A stretch of 16,232 nucleotides of DNA from Clostridiales bacterium UBA1770 (GCA_002315325.1 DCGU01000006.1:1-16232), one strand, 5' to 3'; counted from the stretch's first letter, positions 1-7,195 are shown. The notes: generated by a model not told the origin, from the letters alone. A program made the numbers and translations.

Positions 1-29
1 ATATTTTAGTAAATAAAATGATTTTCCCG

Positions 30-58
30 TTGACATTGGGTAATAACCGTGATATAAT
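30..58 (+). promoter_or_regulatory. Sigma-A promoter of the rplU-prp-rpmA operon
   Basis: The -35 box TTGACA lies at 30-35 and the -10 box TATAAT at 53-58, separated by exactly 17 nt. Both hexamers match the consensus perfectly, which suits a strongly expressed ribosomal protein operon. Transcription should begin near position 65. Confidence 0.9.
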
Positions 59-64
59 TATTTG

Positions 65-145
65 CCGCTTGTGGGTCGGCCCCTTTAAGTGTGTCAAAAT
101 ACACCGCCGACAACAGCGAGTCTTATTGAAAGTGAGGTGCTTTTC
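65..145 (+). ncRNA. L21 leader-like structured 5' UTR
   Basis: The roughly 80-nt untranslated leader of rplU contains a hairpin. GTCGGC at 75-80 pairs perfectly with GCCGAC at 106-111, and an inner stem GTGT (91-94) with ACAC (101-104) closes the loop CAAAAT. Position and structure fit the L21 leader known upstream of rplU in Bacillota, which is proposed to mediate autogenous control by L21. The stem is seen directly. Assignment to that RNA family is inference and needs a covariance-model search. Confidence 0.6.
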
Positions 146-457
146 GTGTTTGCTATTATCGAAACAGGCGGGAAGCAGTACAAGGTTCTCGAGCAGGACA
201 TCATCTTCGTTGAAAAGCTGGATGCTAATGAAGGAGATGAAGTTGTCTTTGATAAGGTCGTTGCCGTTTCTACCGACGCCGGCTTCAAAGCAGGTACTCC
301 TGTGGTTGAAAATGCCAAGGTAACTGCGAAAGTTCTTAAGAATGGTAAATCTCCCAAGGTTTACATCATTAAGTACAAGTCCAAGAAGAACGAGAAAAAG
401 AAGATCGGTCACAGACAGCCTTATACGAAGGTTCAGATTATTTCCATTAACGCTTAA
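146..457 (+). CDS. rplU: 50S ribosomal protein L21
   Basis: L21 is a 23S rRNA-binding protein of the large ribosomal subunit. The product has 103 residues, the usual family length. It starts with the typical FAIIETGGKQYKV block and ends with the basic stretch KYKSKKNEKKKIGHRQPYTK, which binds RNA. The start chosen is GTG at 146, preceded by a ribosome binding site (AGGTG, 135-139). A longer reading from 89 would add 19 residues foreign to the family and would run through the leader hairpin. This is the first gene of an operon with prp and rpmA, driven by the promoter at 30-58. Identification is secure. Confidence 0.97.
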   Translation: MFAIIETGGKQYKVLEQDIIFVEKLDANEGDEVVFDKVVAVSTDAGFKAGTPVVENAKVTAKVLKNGKSPKVYIIKYKSKKNEKKKIGHRQPYTKVQIISINA

Positions 458-475
458 TCTCTTTCGGGAGCGATT

Positions 476-838
476 ATGACGAAGATTGTTTTTTATCGCA
501 GCAACGGTGTGTATTACGGCTTTGAAGAGCAGGGACATACCGGATTCGGTGAGGCAGGAGACGACGTACTTTGTGCGGCACTTTCCTCCATGACCATGCT
601 GATCGTAAATGCAGTCGAATTGGCATATGCCTCCGACGTTGAGTACGATGTTAATGAAGGCGCCACCAGAATCGTGGTTCGCGCCAAAGCCGCGCTTCCG
701 GAATTCGAATCCGACGAACGTAAACGCTTTGCCGTTTCCGGAATCTTTTTGGCTTATTACTACCAGTTGAATGACCTCACCAATGATTATTCGGATTTTC
801 TGGAAGTTGAGGTTGAAGACAGGCCTTATCAGAAATGA
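476..838 (+). CDS. prp: Ribosomal-processing cysteine protease Prp (YsxB family)
   Basis: Prp removes the N-terminal extension of ribosomal protein L27, a step needed in Bacillota before L27 can work in the ribosome. The 120-residue product has the conserved GHTGFGEAGDDVLCAALSS segment. By homology the catalytic pair is His21 and Cys33, and both are present. It starts at ATG 476 behind GGGAG (466-470). The gene sits between rplU and rpmA, as is usual, and next to its substrate. The stop codon lies 32 nt before the rpmA start. The substrate site is visible in the downstream L27 (LQFF then AHKKG), so enzyme and substrate are both intact here. Confidence 0.93.
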   Translation: MTKIVFYRSNGVYYGFEEQGHTGFGEAGDDVLCAALSSMTMLIVNAVELAYASDVEYDVNEGATRIVVRAKAALPEFESDERKRFAVSGIFLAYYYQLNDLTNDYSDFLEVEVEDRPYQK

Positions 839-870
839 AAGGCAAAAATATGTTAATGGAGGATGATATC

Positions 871-1161
871 ATGCTGAGAATCAGTTTACAGTTCTTTGCT
901 CATAAAAAAGGTGTCGGTTCTACCAAGAACGGCCGTGACAGTGAGTCCAAGCGCCTTGGCATCAAGAAGTTTGGCGGCGAAGCTGTAGTAGCAGGTAATA
1001 TCATCGTCAGACAGAGAGGTACGGCCATTCGCCCCGGCAAGAACGTGGGTATTGGTTCCGACGATACGCTCTTTGCTTTGACTGATGGGTTCGTGAAATT
1101 CGAACAGGTCGCAAAAGACAAGAAACAGGTTAGCGTTGTTCTTACCAGAGACGCCAACTGA
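871..1161 (+). CDS. rpmA: 50S ribosomal protein L27, with cleavable N-terminal extension
   Basis: L27 is a large-subunit protein whose N-terminus reaches the peptidyl transferase centre. The product has 96 residues with the family core AHKKGVGSTKNGRDSESKR. The first nine residues, MLRISLQFF, are the extension found in Bacillota. Prp should cut after Phe9 to expose AHKKG. The start is ATG 871 with a strong GGAGG site at 858-862. An in-frame ATG at 835 that overlaps the prp stop would prepend MKGKNMLMEDDI, which lacks family support. A hairpin terminator follows immediately. Confidence 0.97.
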   Translation: MLRISLQFFAHKKGVGSTKNGRDSESKRLGIKKFGGEAVVAGNIIVRQRGTAIRPGKNVGIGSDDTLFALTDGFVKFEQVAKDKKQVSVVLTRDAN

Positions 1162-1166
1162 ATGAT

Positions 1167-1200
1167 AAAAAACACGTGGTGATCAACCACGTGTTTTTTA
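1167..1200 (+). terminator. Rho-independent terminator of the rplU-prp-rpmA operon
   Basis: ACACGTGGT (1172-1180) pairs perfectly with ACCACGTGT (1186-1194) around the loop GATCA. A run of six T follows the stem, and an A tract precedes it. Confidence 0.92.
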
Positions 1201-1207
1201 TTAACGC

Positions 1208-1248
1208 ATAAAGGCAGTGTTAAAATCTATTTTTAACACTGCCTTTAT
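1208..1248 (-). terminator. Long inverted repeat, probable terminator of radA, possibly bidirectional
   Basis: An 18-nt arm (1208-1225, core AAAGGCAGTGTTAAAA) is perfectly complementary to 1231-1248 around a 5-nt loop. It lies 12 nt beyond the radA stop codon on the minus strand and 7 nt after the rpmA terminator stem and T run. Its outer ends are AT rich but lack a long T run on either strand. It probably ends transcription from the radA side and backs up the rpmA terminator. Confidence 0.7.
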
Positions 1249-1260
1249 TATTGTGAAAAT

Positions 1261-2643
1261 TCAGACGGTATCTTGTTTTTTCAAGAGCCTGACCGTATCG
1301 ATGATGCCGTGGACGGGAATGAGTGTGATGCCGTCCACCGGTTTGCAATGCTGTGCGTTTTTTTGCGGCACAACGGCCGTTTTAAAACCAAGTCTTGCCG
1401 CTTCTTTAATGCGCTGGTCAATGTTTGAAACGGGACGGCATTCGCCGGAAAGACCCAATTCGCCGATGACAATCATGTCGTCCGGAATCAATCGGTCTGT
1501 CAGGCAGGAAAGGGCCGTCATGGCAACGGCTAAATCAGAAGCCGGTTCGTCAATTTTTAAGCCGCCGATGACGTTCATGTACACGTCGGTCGTTGAAAAT
1601 CTCTGGCCGAGACGTTTTTCAAGAACAGCCAAAATCAAACATACGCGGCTGTAATCAAGACCGTTTGACGTTCTGCGCGGTGCCGGGAATACCGTAGGTG
1701 TAACCAGCGACTGTACTTCCGCAATGATCGGTCGTGAACCTTCCATAACGCATACGGCACAGTTGCCCGGCACGTTAATGGGTCTGCCGTCCAATAACAT
1801 TTCCGAGGGATTGGCAACCTCACGTAATCCCGTGTCATTCATTTCAAAAACACCGATTTCGTTGGTGGAACCGTATCTGTTTTTGGAAGCGCGGATAATG
1901 CGGTAAGATTGCTGACGTTCGCCCTCAAAATAGAGCACGGCGTCAACCATATGTTCCAAAACTTTCGGACCGGCAATGCCGCCCTCTTTATTCACGTGAC
2001 CGACAAGAATAATTGAAATATCTTCTGCTTTAGCTTTTGAAATGAAAGCCATGGCGGATTCCTTCACCTGGGAAACGCTGCCCGGTGCTGATGCGGAAAC
2101 GTCCGAATACATGGTTTGAATGGAGTCGATAATGACAACGTTCGGTTTGACGCTGTCAATTTCACGGACGATACGTTCCACGCGCGTTTCCGTTAAAAGG
2201 GAAAGGGATGCACCTTTGATTTGCAGACGCTCTGCACGCAGACGAAGCTGACCGCCGGATTCCTCTCCCGAAACGTACAACACTTTTTTATTGGCGCCGA
2301 GACTGTCGGAAATTTGCATCAACAACGTGGATTTGCCAATGCCGGGTTCACCCGCCAGTAATACGACGGAGCCGACAACCAATCCGCCGCCGAGTACGCG
2401 GTCCAATTCGCCGAGCCCGGTGTCCAAACGAATGTACTCCGGAATTTCCAGTTCGGAAAAAGCAACGGCATGCGAATCGTCACCGGAAAGAACGGAAACG
2501 TGCTTTTGCTTCGTTGGGGTTTCCACCTGTTCCGTCTCTTCGGTCAAACTGTTCCAGCTGCCGCAATCGGGGCATTTGCCGAGCCACCGTGCGGTCTTAT
2601 AGCCGCATTCATTACAAACGTAAAACGTTTTTGCGTTTTTCAT
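1261..2643 (-). CDS. radA: DNA repair protein RadA (Sms)
   Basis: RadA is a RecA-like ATPase with helicase activity that promotes branch migration of recombination intermediates. The 460-residue product has all expected parts. A C4 zinc finger lies at residues 10-27 (Cys10, Cys13, Cys24, Cys27). The Walker A motif GEPGIGKS is at 98-105 and a Walker B-like strand ending IIDS is near 169-174. The RadA-specific motif at 254-258 reads KNRYG instead of the usual KNRFG. A Lon-protease-like C-terminal domain runs from about residue 350. The start is ATG 2643, 19 nt after the stop codon of the lipoprotein gene, so the two are probably co-transcribed. Family assignment is secure. Confidence 0.97.
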   Translation of the reverse strand: MKNAKTFYVCNECGYKTARWLGKCPDCGSWNSLTEETEQVETPTKQKHVSVLSGDDSHAVAFSELEIPEYIRLDTGLGELDRVLGGGLVVGSVVLLAGEPGIGKSTLLMQISDSLGANKKVLYVSGEESGGQLRLRAERLQIKGASLSLLTETRVERIVREIDSVKPNVVIIDSIQTMYSDVSASAPGSVSQVKESAMAFISKAKAEDISIILVGHVNKEGGIAGPKVLEHMVDAVLYFEGERQQSYRIIRASKNRYGSTNEIGVFEMNDTGLREVANPSEMLLDGRPINVPGNCAVCVMEGSRPIIAEVQSLVTPTVFPAPRRTSNGLDYSRVCLILAVLEKRLGQRFSTTDVYMNVIGGLKIDEPASDLAVAMTALSCLTDRLIPDDMIVIGELGLSGECRPVSNIDQRIKEAARLGFKTAVVPQKNAQHCKPVDGITLIPVHGIIDTVRLLKKQDTV

Positions 2644-2662
2644 TATGAGTGCCTCGCAATTT

Positions 2663-3166
2663 TTATTTTGTCAGGAGTTCCCGTACGGCTGCAAACCACG
2701 CTTGGCTTTGTGCGTCGGCAAGAACGGCGTACGTAACGTAACACCCGAATTGCTTTGCCTGCGCATTTTCCAATTTCGGCACCTCGTTCGGCGCATACGA
2801 TTGTGCAATCGGGACGTTCTCCTGTTTGGATGTTTCCAAATAACGATTGATAATGACGAGCAATTCTTTGGCGTCTGCTTCGCTGCTGCATTTGAAAACG
2901 CCGAATTCGTCGTATTGAGCGCTTGAAACGGTATGCATGACGCTGGACGCTATGGCGGACGTGTCAATGCCCATAAACACGGATACGTACGAATCCGACA
3001 ATTTTGTGAATTCGTCCGGAGTGATTCCGTCCACGGACGTCATTGCTTGATTGACGAGGTCATTCGGAAAAAACGTGTCTGTGTACGAGGCACCGCATGA
3101 AACAAGAAGAAGTAAAAAAACAAATAAAATGGCGGATAAACTTGTTAAAACTGACTTTTTTCTCAT
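2663..3166 (-). CDS. DUF4358-type lipoprotein
   Basis: This is a predicted lipoprotein of 167 residues. A basic start (MRKK) and a hydrophobic stretch to residue 23 lead into a lipobox ending VSC, with Cys24 as the lipidation site. The mature part is small, soluble-looking and lacks known catalytic motifs. It resembles DUF4358 proteins of Bacillota; I recognise this from pattern, and the function is unknown. The start ATG at 3166 has a strong AGGAGA site 6-7 nt upstream. It lies 25 nt after the SGNH hydrolase gene and 19 nt before radA, in one apparent operon. DUF4358 lipoproteins often accompany SGNH hydrolases and MBOAT acyltransferases in surface polymer acylation loci. Here only the first two partners are present. 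Confidence 0.75.
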   Translation of the reverse strand: MRKKSVLTSLSAILFVFLLLLVSCGASYTDTFFPNDLVNQAMTSVDGITPDEFTKLSDSYVSVFMGIDTSAIASSVMHTVSSAQYDEFGVFKCSSEADAKELLVIINRYLETSKQENVPIAQSYAPNEVPKLENAQAKQFGCYVTYAVLADAQSQAWFAAVRELLTK

Positions 3167-3191
3167 TTGTGTCTCCTATAAAATGAAACAA

Positions 3192-4055
3192 TTATTGTGC
3201 GCTGTGCGTGCGAATATACGATAATACGGCTTGATACCCGGCGTCATTCAAATGCATACAATCGGACGTGATATCTTCTGCGTATGCTGCCTTTAAGTTG
3301 CCGTTCTTATCTTTCATGATTTCCGACGAGTTTAGATAATATATTTTGTTTTTTTGTGCAAGGTCCATAATGGATTGATTGAGCGCATCAATGCGTTCGT
3401 TTGCTTGGGCGACGGTACAGGCAAATCTTGTTTCACAGTCCGCCGAATCTGCAACCGGATACACGGATTGTAAGATAATAATCGTTTGCGGAGAAACCGA
3501 TTTGACTATGTCTATCAATGCCTGGTATTGGCCGAGGAAGTAGGATTTTTGATTATCCCCGCGCATACCGACGTTATAGTTTAACCCATTAATGCCAAAG
3601 TTCAGCAGCAAATAGGCCGGTTTTTCTGCGGCAATGACGCCACGGAACGTTGTCGATTCGCCGGTGGAAGGGGAAATAAGCTGCCCGTTATCAATATCAA
3701 AATAAATCAAGGTCAGCGTACTGTCGACCGGACGAATGACCTGCTTTGTGGCAGTACCATCGGATAAAACGCCGCGTTTGATCATATGAAACGTGGTTGA
3801 TTCGCCAAAGAACATAATTTTATCTTGATAGGCAATACCGGCGTCCTGCGTCTGTCCAAGCAGTGAAACGAAATCTGTTGTATCCGTTCCCGGCCGGTAG
3901 GTCGGCGAATCCTGTGACGATGAACTGCCATCGGAAGAATGATCGTCGGCAAGCGGGATGGAAATATAAATGACCGTAGCAATTACGGAAGCAAGCAGTA
4001 ATATCGTAATGGCAAAATAGAAAAAACGAAACAGGGAATTGTCACGGGAATTCAT
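3192..4055 (-). CDS. Membrane-anchored SGNH/GDSL hydrolase
   Basis: This is a 287-residue protein with one N-terminal membrane segment (about residues 9-32), a Ser/Asp-rich low-complexity linker (about 36-60) and an extracellular SGNH domain. Block I is FFGES with likely nucleophile Ser86. Block III is FGING with Asn156. Block V is DCMH with Asp265 and His268. The full catalytic set therefore appears intact, including the block I glycine (Gly84). The family hydrolyses or transfers esters, often acetyl groups on cell wall or capsule sugars; the substrate here is unknown. It is the first gene of the minus-strand SGNH-DUF4358-radA unit, behind a candidate promoter at 4097-4125. The ribosome binding site is weak (GAGAG, rather far from the ATG). 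Confidence 0.85.
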   Translation of the reverse strand: MNSRDNSLFRFFYFAITILLLASVIATVIYISIPLADDHSSDGSSSSQDSPTYRPGTDTTDFVSLLGQTQDAGIAYQDKIMFFGESTTFHMIKRGVLSDGTATKQVIRPVDSTLTLIYFDIDNGQLISPSTGESTTFRGVIAAEKPAYLLLNFGINGLNYNVGMRGDNQKSYFLGQYQALIDIVKSVSPQTIIILQSVYPVADSADCETRFACTVAQANERIDALNQSIMDLAQKNKIYYLNSSEIMKDKNGNLKAAYAEDITSDCMHLNDAGYQAVLSYIRTHSAQ

Positions 4056-4096
4056 ACGAAAATAATCAACTCTCTTTTCATCGGATAATTAATCTT

Positions 4097-4125
4097 ATTG
4101 TATCATAGAAAAGACAAAAATACAA
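4097..4125 (-). promoter_or_regulatory. Candidate promoter of the SGNH-DUF4358-radA operon
   Basis: Read on the minus strand, TTGTAT (4125-4120) and TACAAT (4102-4097) are separated by 17 nt. This would place the transcription start about 35-40 nt before the SGNH start codon. The matches are 4 of 6 and 5 of 6 to consensus, so this is plausible but not certain. It is back to back with the nusB promoter. Confidence 0.55.
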
Positions 4126-4163
4126 TAAATTATGTTAAATAATAATTTCTTATAATAATATGA

Positions 4164-4192
4164 TTGACTTTTGCGCATAAAAAATGTATAAT
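4164..4192 (+). promoter_or_regulatory. Promoter of the nusB operon
   Basis: TTGACT (4164-4169) and a perfect TATAAT (4187-4192) are spaced by 17 nt, about 35 nt upstream of the nusB start. The spacer between the divergent operons (4056-4227) is very AT rich. Apart from the two promoters I see no gene or operator in it. Confidence 0.85.
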
Positions 4193-4227
4193 ATTAATAA
4201 CTTTTGTTATGATACGGAGATTCAAAA

Positions 4228-4647
4228 ATGATCAGCAGAAAAGAAGCCAGAGAAGCCGTTTACGGTTTGCTTTTTGAAACAGAATTCAAAAAGGATGAAA
4301 AGCCGGAGGATATTTTTGCCGTTTCGTGTGAGGAACGGGAAATTCCGGAAGACGATTACATCCGCGACGTTTTTTTCGGCGTATTAGCCAATTTGGAAAC
4401 GATTGACGCTTTGGCATCCAAGTATTCAAACGGTTGGAAAACAAACCGCATGACGGTTTCCTCCAGAACCATTATTCGCTTGGCAACGTACGAGATGAAA
4501 TTCGTGCCGCAAATTCCCCACCACGTTTCATTGAATGAGGCAATCGAATTGGCCAAAAAATACGATGATGAAAAGGCAAAGGGCTTCATCAACGGTGTTT
4601 TGAACAGTATTAAAGACGAAATCGAAAAGGAAGACGGTTCAAACTGA
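4228..4647 (+). CDS. nusB: Transcription antitermination protein NusB
   Basis: NusB is an all-helical RNA-binding factor that, with NusE (S10), supports antitermination of rRNA operons. The 139-residue product carries the family signatures near both ends: the N-terminal SRKEAREAVYGLLFETEF, and the C-terminal VSLNEAIELAKKYDDEKAKG followed by FINGVLNSI. It starts at ATG 4228 with GGAG at 4216-4219. It is the first gene of a long plus-strand operon, and the next gene begins 17 nt later. Assignment is secure. Confidence 0.96.
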   Translation: MISRKEAREAVYGLLFETEFKKDEKPEDIFAVSCEEREIPEDDYIRDVFFGVLANLETIDALASKYSNGWKTNRMTVSSRTIIRLATYEMKFVPQIPHHVSLNEAIELAKKYDDEKAKGFINGVLNSIKDEIEKEDGSN

Positions 4648-4664
4648 ATCGGTTAAGAATTGGC

Positions 4665-5618
4665 ATGAGTGGATTCTTTCTTGGTATTGATACAAGCAAT
4701 TACACGACGTCAATCGGATTATGCGATGAAAACGGAAACGTATGCGCTAATTTGAAAAGGCCCGTGCCAGTTGCGGCGGGAGAACGTGGTGTCAGACAGA
4801 GCGATGCGGTTTTTGCGCACGTCAAAAATTTTCAGTCTCTTGCCGAAGAATTCCGGGACGTTTTGCGCGGGCAGAAGATACTCGCCGTCGGTGTTTCCAC
4901 CGCTCCCCGAACAGCGGAAGGCTCGTATATGCCGTGCTTTTTGGCGGGCAAAGCAGTTGCTGATATGATTGCCGCTGCCGAAAACGTGCCGGTTTGTTGT
5001 TTTTCGCATCAGCAGGGTCACGTGGCTGCAGCCGCATATTCATGTGAAAAGATGGCGTATTTGGCGCAAAAACCTTTTCTTGCGTTTCACGTGTCGGGCG
5101 GCACAACCGAGGCTTTGCTTGTGGATCCCGGTGTATCCGGATATGAATATCAAATTGAAAAATTGGGCGGCACTGCCGATATCAGTATGGGACAGGCCAT
5201 TGATCGTGTCGGCGTGTATATGGGACTGTCTTTCCCCTGCGGGAAAGAGATGGAGCTTTTGGCATCGCAAAATAAGACCAAACTGCCGCCGCTGAAAATT
5301 TCGGTTGAAAACGTGACGTGTAATTTGTCCGGTCTTGAAAATAAAGCGGTTCAACTGTATAACGAAACGAAAGACGCACCGCTTGTTGCCGCTTATACGT
5401 TTTCGTTCGTGGAAAAGACGCTGTGCAGCCTGACCGAAAATGCCGTTGCTTTATATCCTAATCTGCCGGTCTTGTTTTCCGGCGGTGTGATGAGCAATAT
5501 GCTGATGAGGAATGCTTTGTCCTCTTTATGCGAGGCATATTTTGCTCAGCCGGCTTTTTCAGCCGATAACGCTGCCGGCATCTCCGTTTTGACGTATTAC
5601 AGGTCGCAACAACAATGA
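4665..5618 (+). CDS. TsaD/Kae1-like (M22 family) paralogue
   Basis: This 317-residue protein has the ASKHA/Kae1 fold. An N-terminal phosphate-binding strand reads LGIDTSNYTTS (residues 6-16). The metal-ligand pair HQQGH is His115 and His119. FHVSGGTTEALL (141-152) and LFSGGVMSN (270-278) are nucleotide-binding loops, and FSADNAAGIS contains the third ligand, Asp301. TsaD proper makes the tRNA t6A modification and is about 340 residues. Here the region around residues 38-60 (GERGVRQSDAVFAHVKNF) departs from the TsaD pattern, so I treat it as a paralogue of unknown substrate, as found between nusB and xseA in some Bacillota. Its stop overlaps the xseA start by 4 nt. The ribosome binding site is poor, which suggests translational coupling with nusB. 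Whether a genuine TsaD exists elsewhere cannot be seen from this window. Confidence 0.8.
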   Translation: MSGFFLGIDTSNYTTSIGLCDENGNVCANLKRPVPVAAGERGVRQSDAVFAHVKNFQSLAEEFRDVLRGQKILAVGVSTAPRTAEGSYMPCFLAGKAVADMIAAAENVPVCCFSHQQGHVAAAAYSCEKMAYLAQKPFLAFHVSGGTTEALLVDPGVSGYEYQIEKLGGTADISMGQAIDRVGVYMGLSFPCGKEMELLASQNKTKLPPLKISVENVTCNLSGLENKAVQLYNETKDAPLVAAYTFSFVEKTLCSLTENAVALYPNLPVLFSGGVMSNMLMRNALSSLCEAYFAQPAFSADNAAGISVLTYYRSQQQ

Positions 5619-6826
5619 TGGAACAAACGATATTAACGGTTACACAACTGAATGAGTACGTCCGCATGATGATTGAGGCAAATCCGCAATTGTCGCATTT
5701 TTTTGTGCGCGGCGAAATATCCAATTTTAAGAATCATTACGGCTCCGGTCATTTGTATTTTACACTGAAAGATGACGGCGGATTGGTTCGTGCCGTGATG
5801 TTTCGCACGTATGCTTCCCGATTGAAATTTATGCCGGCAGACGGGATGAAAGTGATTGTCTATGCGAAAGCATCGTTATATACGAAGGACGGTCAATTTC
5901 AAATATATGCCGAAGAACTTCAGCCGGACGGCTTGGGGGCACTGTATGTCGCCTACGAACAGCTTAAAGCCAAACTGGATGCGGAAGGCTTGTTTGACGT
6001 TTCCCGAAAGAAGCCAATTCCGAAGTATCCGAACACTGTCGGTATCATTACGTCTGCTACGGGCGCAGCTGTCCATGATATGATCCAAATCATGGCAAGA
6101 CGCTATCCGGTAGCCAATATTATCATATATCCGGCTGCAGTGCAGGGAGCGGGGGCCGCTGCCGAACTGATTGCCGGGATTAACTGGTTTGAACGAACGA
6201 AAAAAGCAGACGTGGTCATTATCGGCCGCGGCGGCGGTTCGTTTGAAGATTTATTTGCTTTTAACGACGAGCAGCTTGCCAGAACGATTGCGGCTGCCGA
6301 CGTGCCGATTATTTCTGCCGTCGGGCATGAGACCGATTTTACCATATGCGATTTCGTAGCCGATCTTCGTGCTGCTACGCCTTCCGCAGCGGCAGAACTG
6401 GCTGTGCCCAATATTAACGACCTTCTCGGTGAACTTCGGTCACTTTCCGTCTTTCTGCAAAAGACGATGAACACGTATTTAACGAACAAACGCGAGAAGC
6501 TGAATGCCTATGCGGCAAAGCCTTGTCTGCAGAGAATGGATGCATTCATAGACGTCCGTAAAATCGGACTGGACAGAATTTCCGACAGGCTGAACCGAAC
6601 GTATGAAGTGAAACTGCATTTGCAGAAGAACAGACTTTGCGCCGACGCGGCCAAAATGGAAGCGCTCAGCCCCATTGCCGTGCTTAGCCGCGGCTATTCG
6701 TTCGTCACCGCCGCCAACGGTGCTGCCGTTTCAAATGCCGCCGTACTGCAAACGGGGGACGTTATACACGTCAAAATGAAAGACGGTGCGGCAGATGCGT
6801 CCGTGACAGCTGTTTTCGATAGATAA
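5615..6826 (+). CDS. xseA: Exodeoxyribonuclease VII large subunit
   Basis: XseA is the catalytic subunit of the single-strand-specific exonuclease VII, which works with several XseB copies. The 403-residue product begins with an OB-fold (about residues 5-100, including FFVRGEISNFKNH). The nuclease core follows, with TSATGAAVHD (147-156), GRGGGSFEDL (204-213) and GHETDFTICDFVADLRAATP (from residue 237). The C-terminal coiled-coil region is shorter than in E. coli or B. subtilis, where the protein is about 450 residues. There are two tandem ATG codons at 5615 and 5618. The first overlaps the preceding stop as ATGA, a sign of coupled translation. A 153-nt non-coding spacer separates it from xseB. 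Confidence 0.96.
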   Translation: MMEQTILTVTQLNEYVRMMIEANPQLSHFFVRGEISNFKNHYGSGHLYFTLKDDGGLVRAVMFRTYASRLKFMPADGMKVIVYAKASLYTKDGQFQIYAEELQPDGLGALYVAYEQLKAKLDAEGLFDVSRKKPIPKYPNTVGIITSATGAAVHDMIQIMARRYPVANIIIYPAAVQGAGAAAELIAGINWFERTKKADVVIIGRGGGSFEDLFAFNDEQLARTIAAADVPIISAVGHETDFTICDFVADLRAATPSAAAELAVPNINDLLGELRSLSVFLQKTMNTYLTNKREKLNAYAAKPCLQRMDAFIDVRKIGLDRISDRLNRTYEVKLHLQKNRLCADAAKMEALSPIAVLSRGYSFVTAANGAAVSNAAVLQTGDVIHVKMKDGAADASVTAVFDR

Positions 6827-6979
6827 GAGGGATTTAGCGTGAAATATCTCACAGCGTAATCGAACACGCGCTGTTTACGCACTTCAACAACGCTTGCCGA
6901 CTGAACGTCGGCTCCCCCACGGGCGGTCGCGTTTGTTGCAAAATACAGTTGAGCCGCCAAAGGCGGCATGAGGAATAAT
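6827..6979 (+). other. Structured GC-rich spacer between xseA and xseB
   Basis: Unlike all other junctions of this operon, 153 nt lie between xseA and xseB, and they can fold heavily. CAACAACGC (6885-6893) pairs with GCGTTTGTTG (6929-6938) with one bulged T. Inside lies GCCGAC/GTCGGC (6896-6901 with 6907-6912). GCCGCC (6953-6958) and GGCGGC (6962-6967) form a tight hairpin just before the xseB ribosome binding site. GCGTAA (6854-6859) can pair with TTACGC (6875-6880). No sigma-A promoter is evident. It may be a small interspersed repeat or an RNA regulatory element; I cannot decide between these. Confidence 0.55.
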
Positions 6980-7195
6980 ATGACAAAACAAAAACAATCG
7001 TACGAGCAAGCTTTGACAAGATTGGAAGAAATCATTGCTCTTTTGGAAAATGAAAAAACGCCGTTGGAAGATGCCATGAATTATTATGCTGAAGGCGTTA
7101 CTTTGTTGAAAGAAAGTAATGAAAAACTGGCGGCGGCCGAACAAAAGATTCAGGCTGTTAATCTCGGCACTGAACCGGACAACCAATCAAAATAA
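6980..7195 (+). CDS. xseB: Exodeoxyribonuclease VII small subunit
   Basis: XseB is the small helical subunit that binds the XseA coiled coil. The 71-residue product shows the family pattern YEQALTRLEEIIALLENEKT followed by PLEDAMNYYAEGVTLLKESNEKL, a two-helix hairpin. I start it at ATG 6980, which has AGGAA at 6971-6975 in good position. The in-frame ATG at 6968 would add four residues (MRNN) and lies directly after the GCCGCC/GGCGGC hairpin. ispA begins 19 nt downstream. Confidence 0.93.
   Translation: MTKQKQSYEQALTRLEEIIALLENEKTPLEDAMNYYAEGVTLLKESNEKLAAAEQKIQAVNLGTEPDNQSK

Noticed and set aside
835..870. Longer rpmA start overlapping the prp stop codon
   Set aside because: The added residues MKGKNMLMEDDI do not fit L27, and the strong GGAGG site at 858-862 points to ATG 871.
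6694..7077. Minus-strand open reading frame of 127 codons running across the xseA-xseB spacer
   Set aside because: Both ends overlap xseA and xseB in antisense, no ribosome binding site is evident and no protein family is recognised. I read the spacer as structured non-coding DNA.
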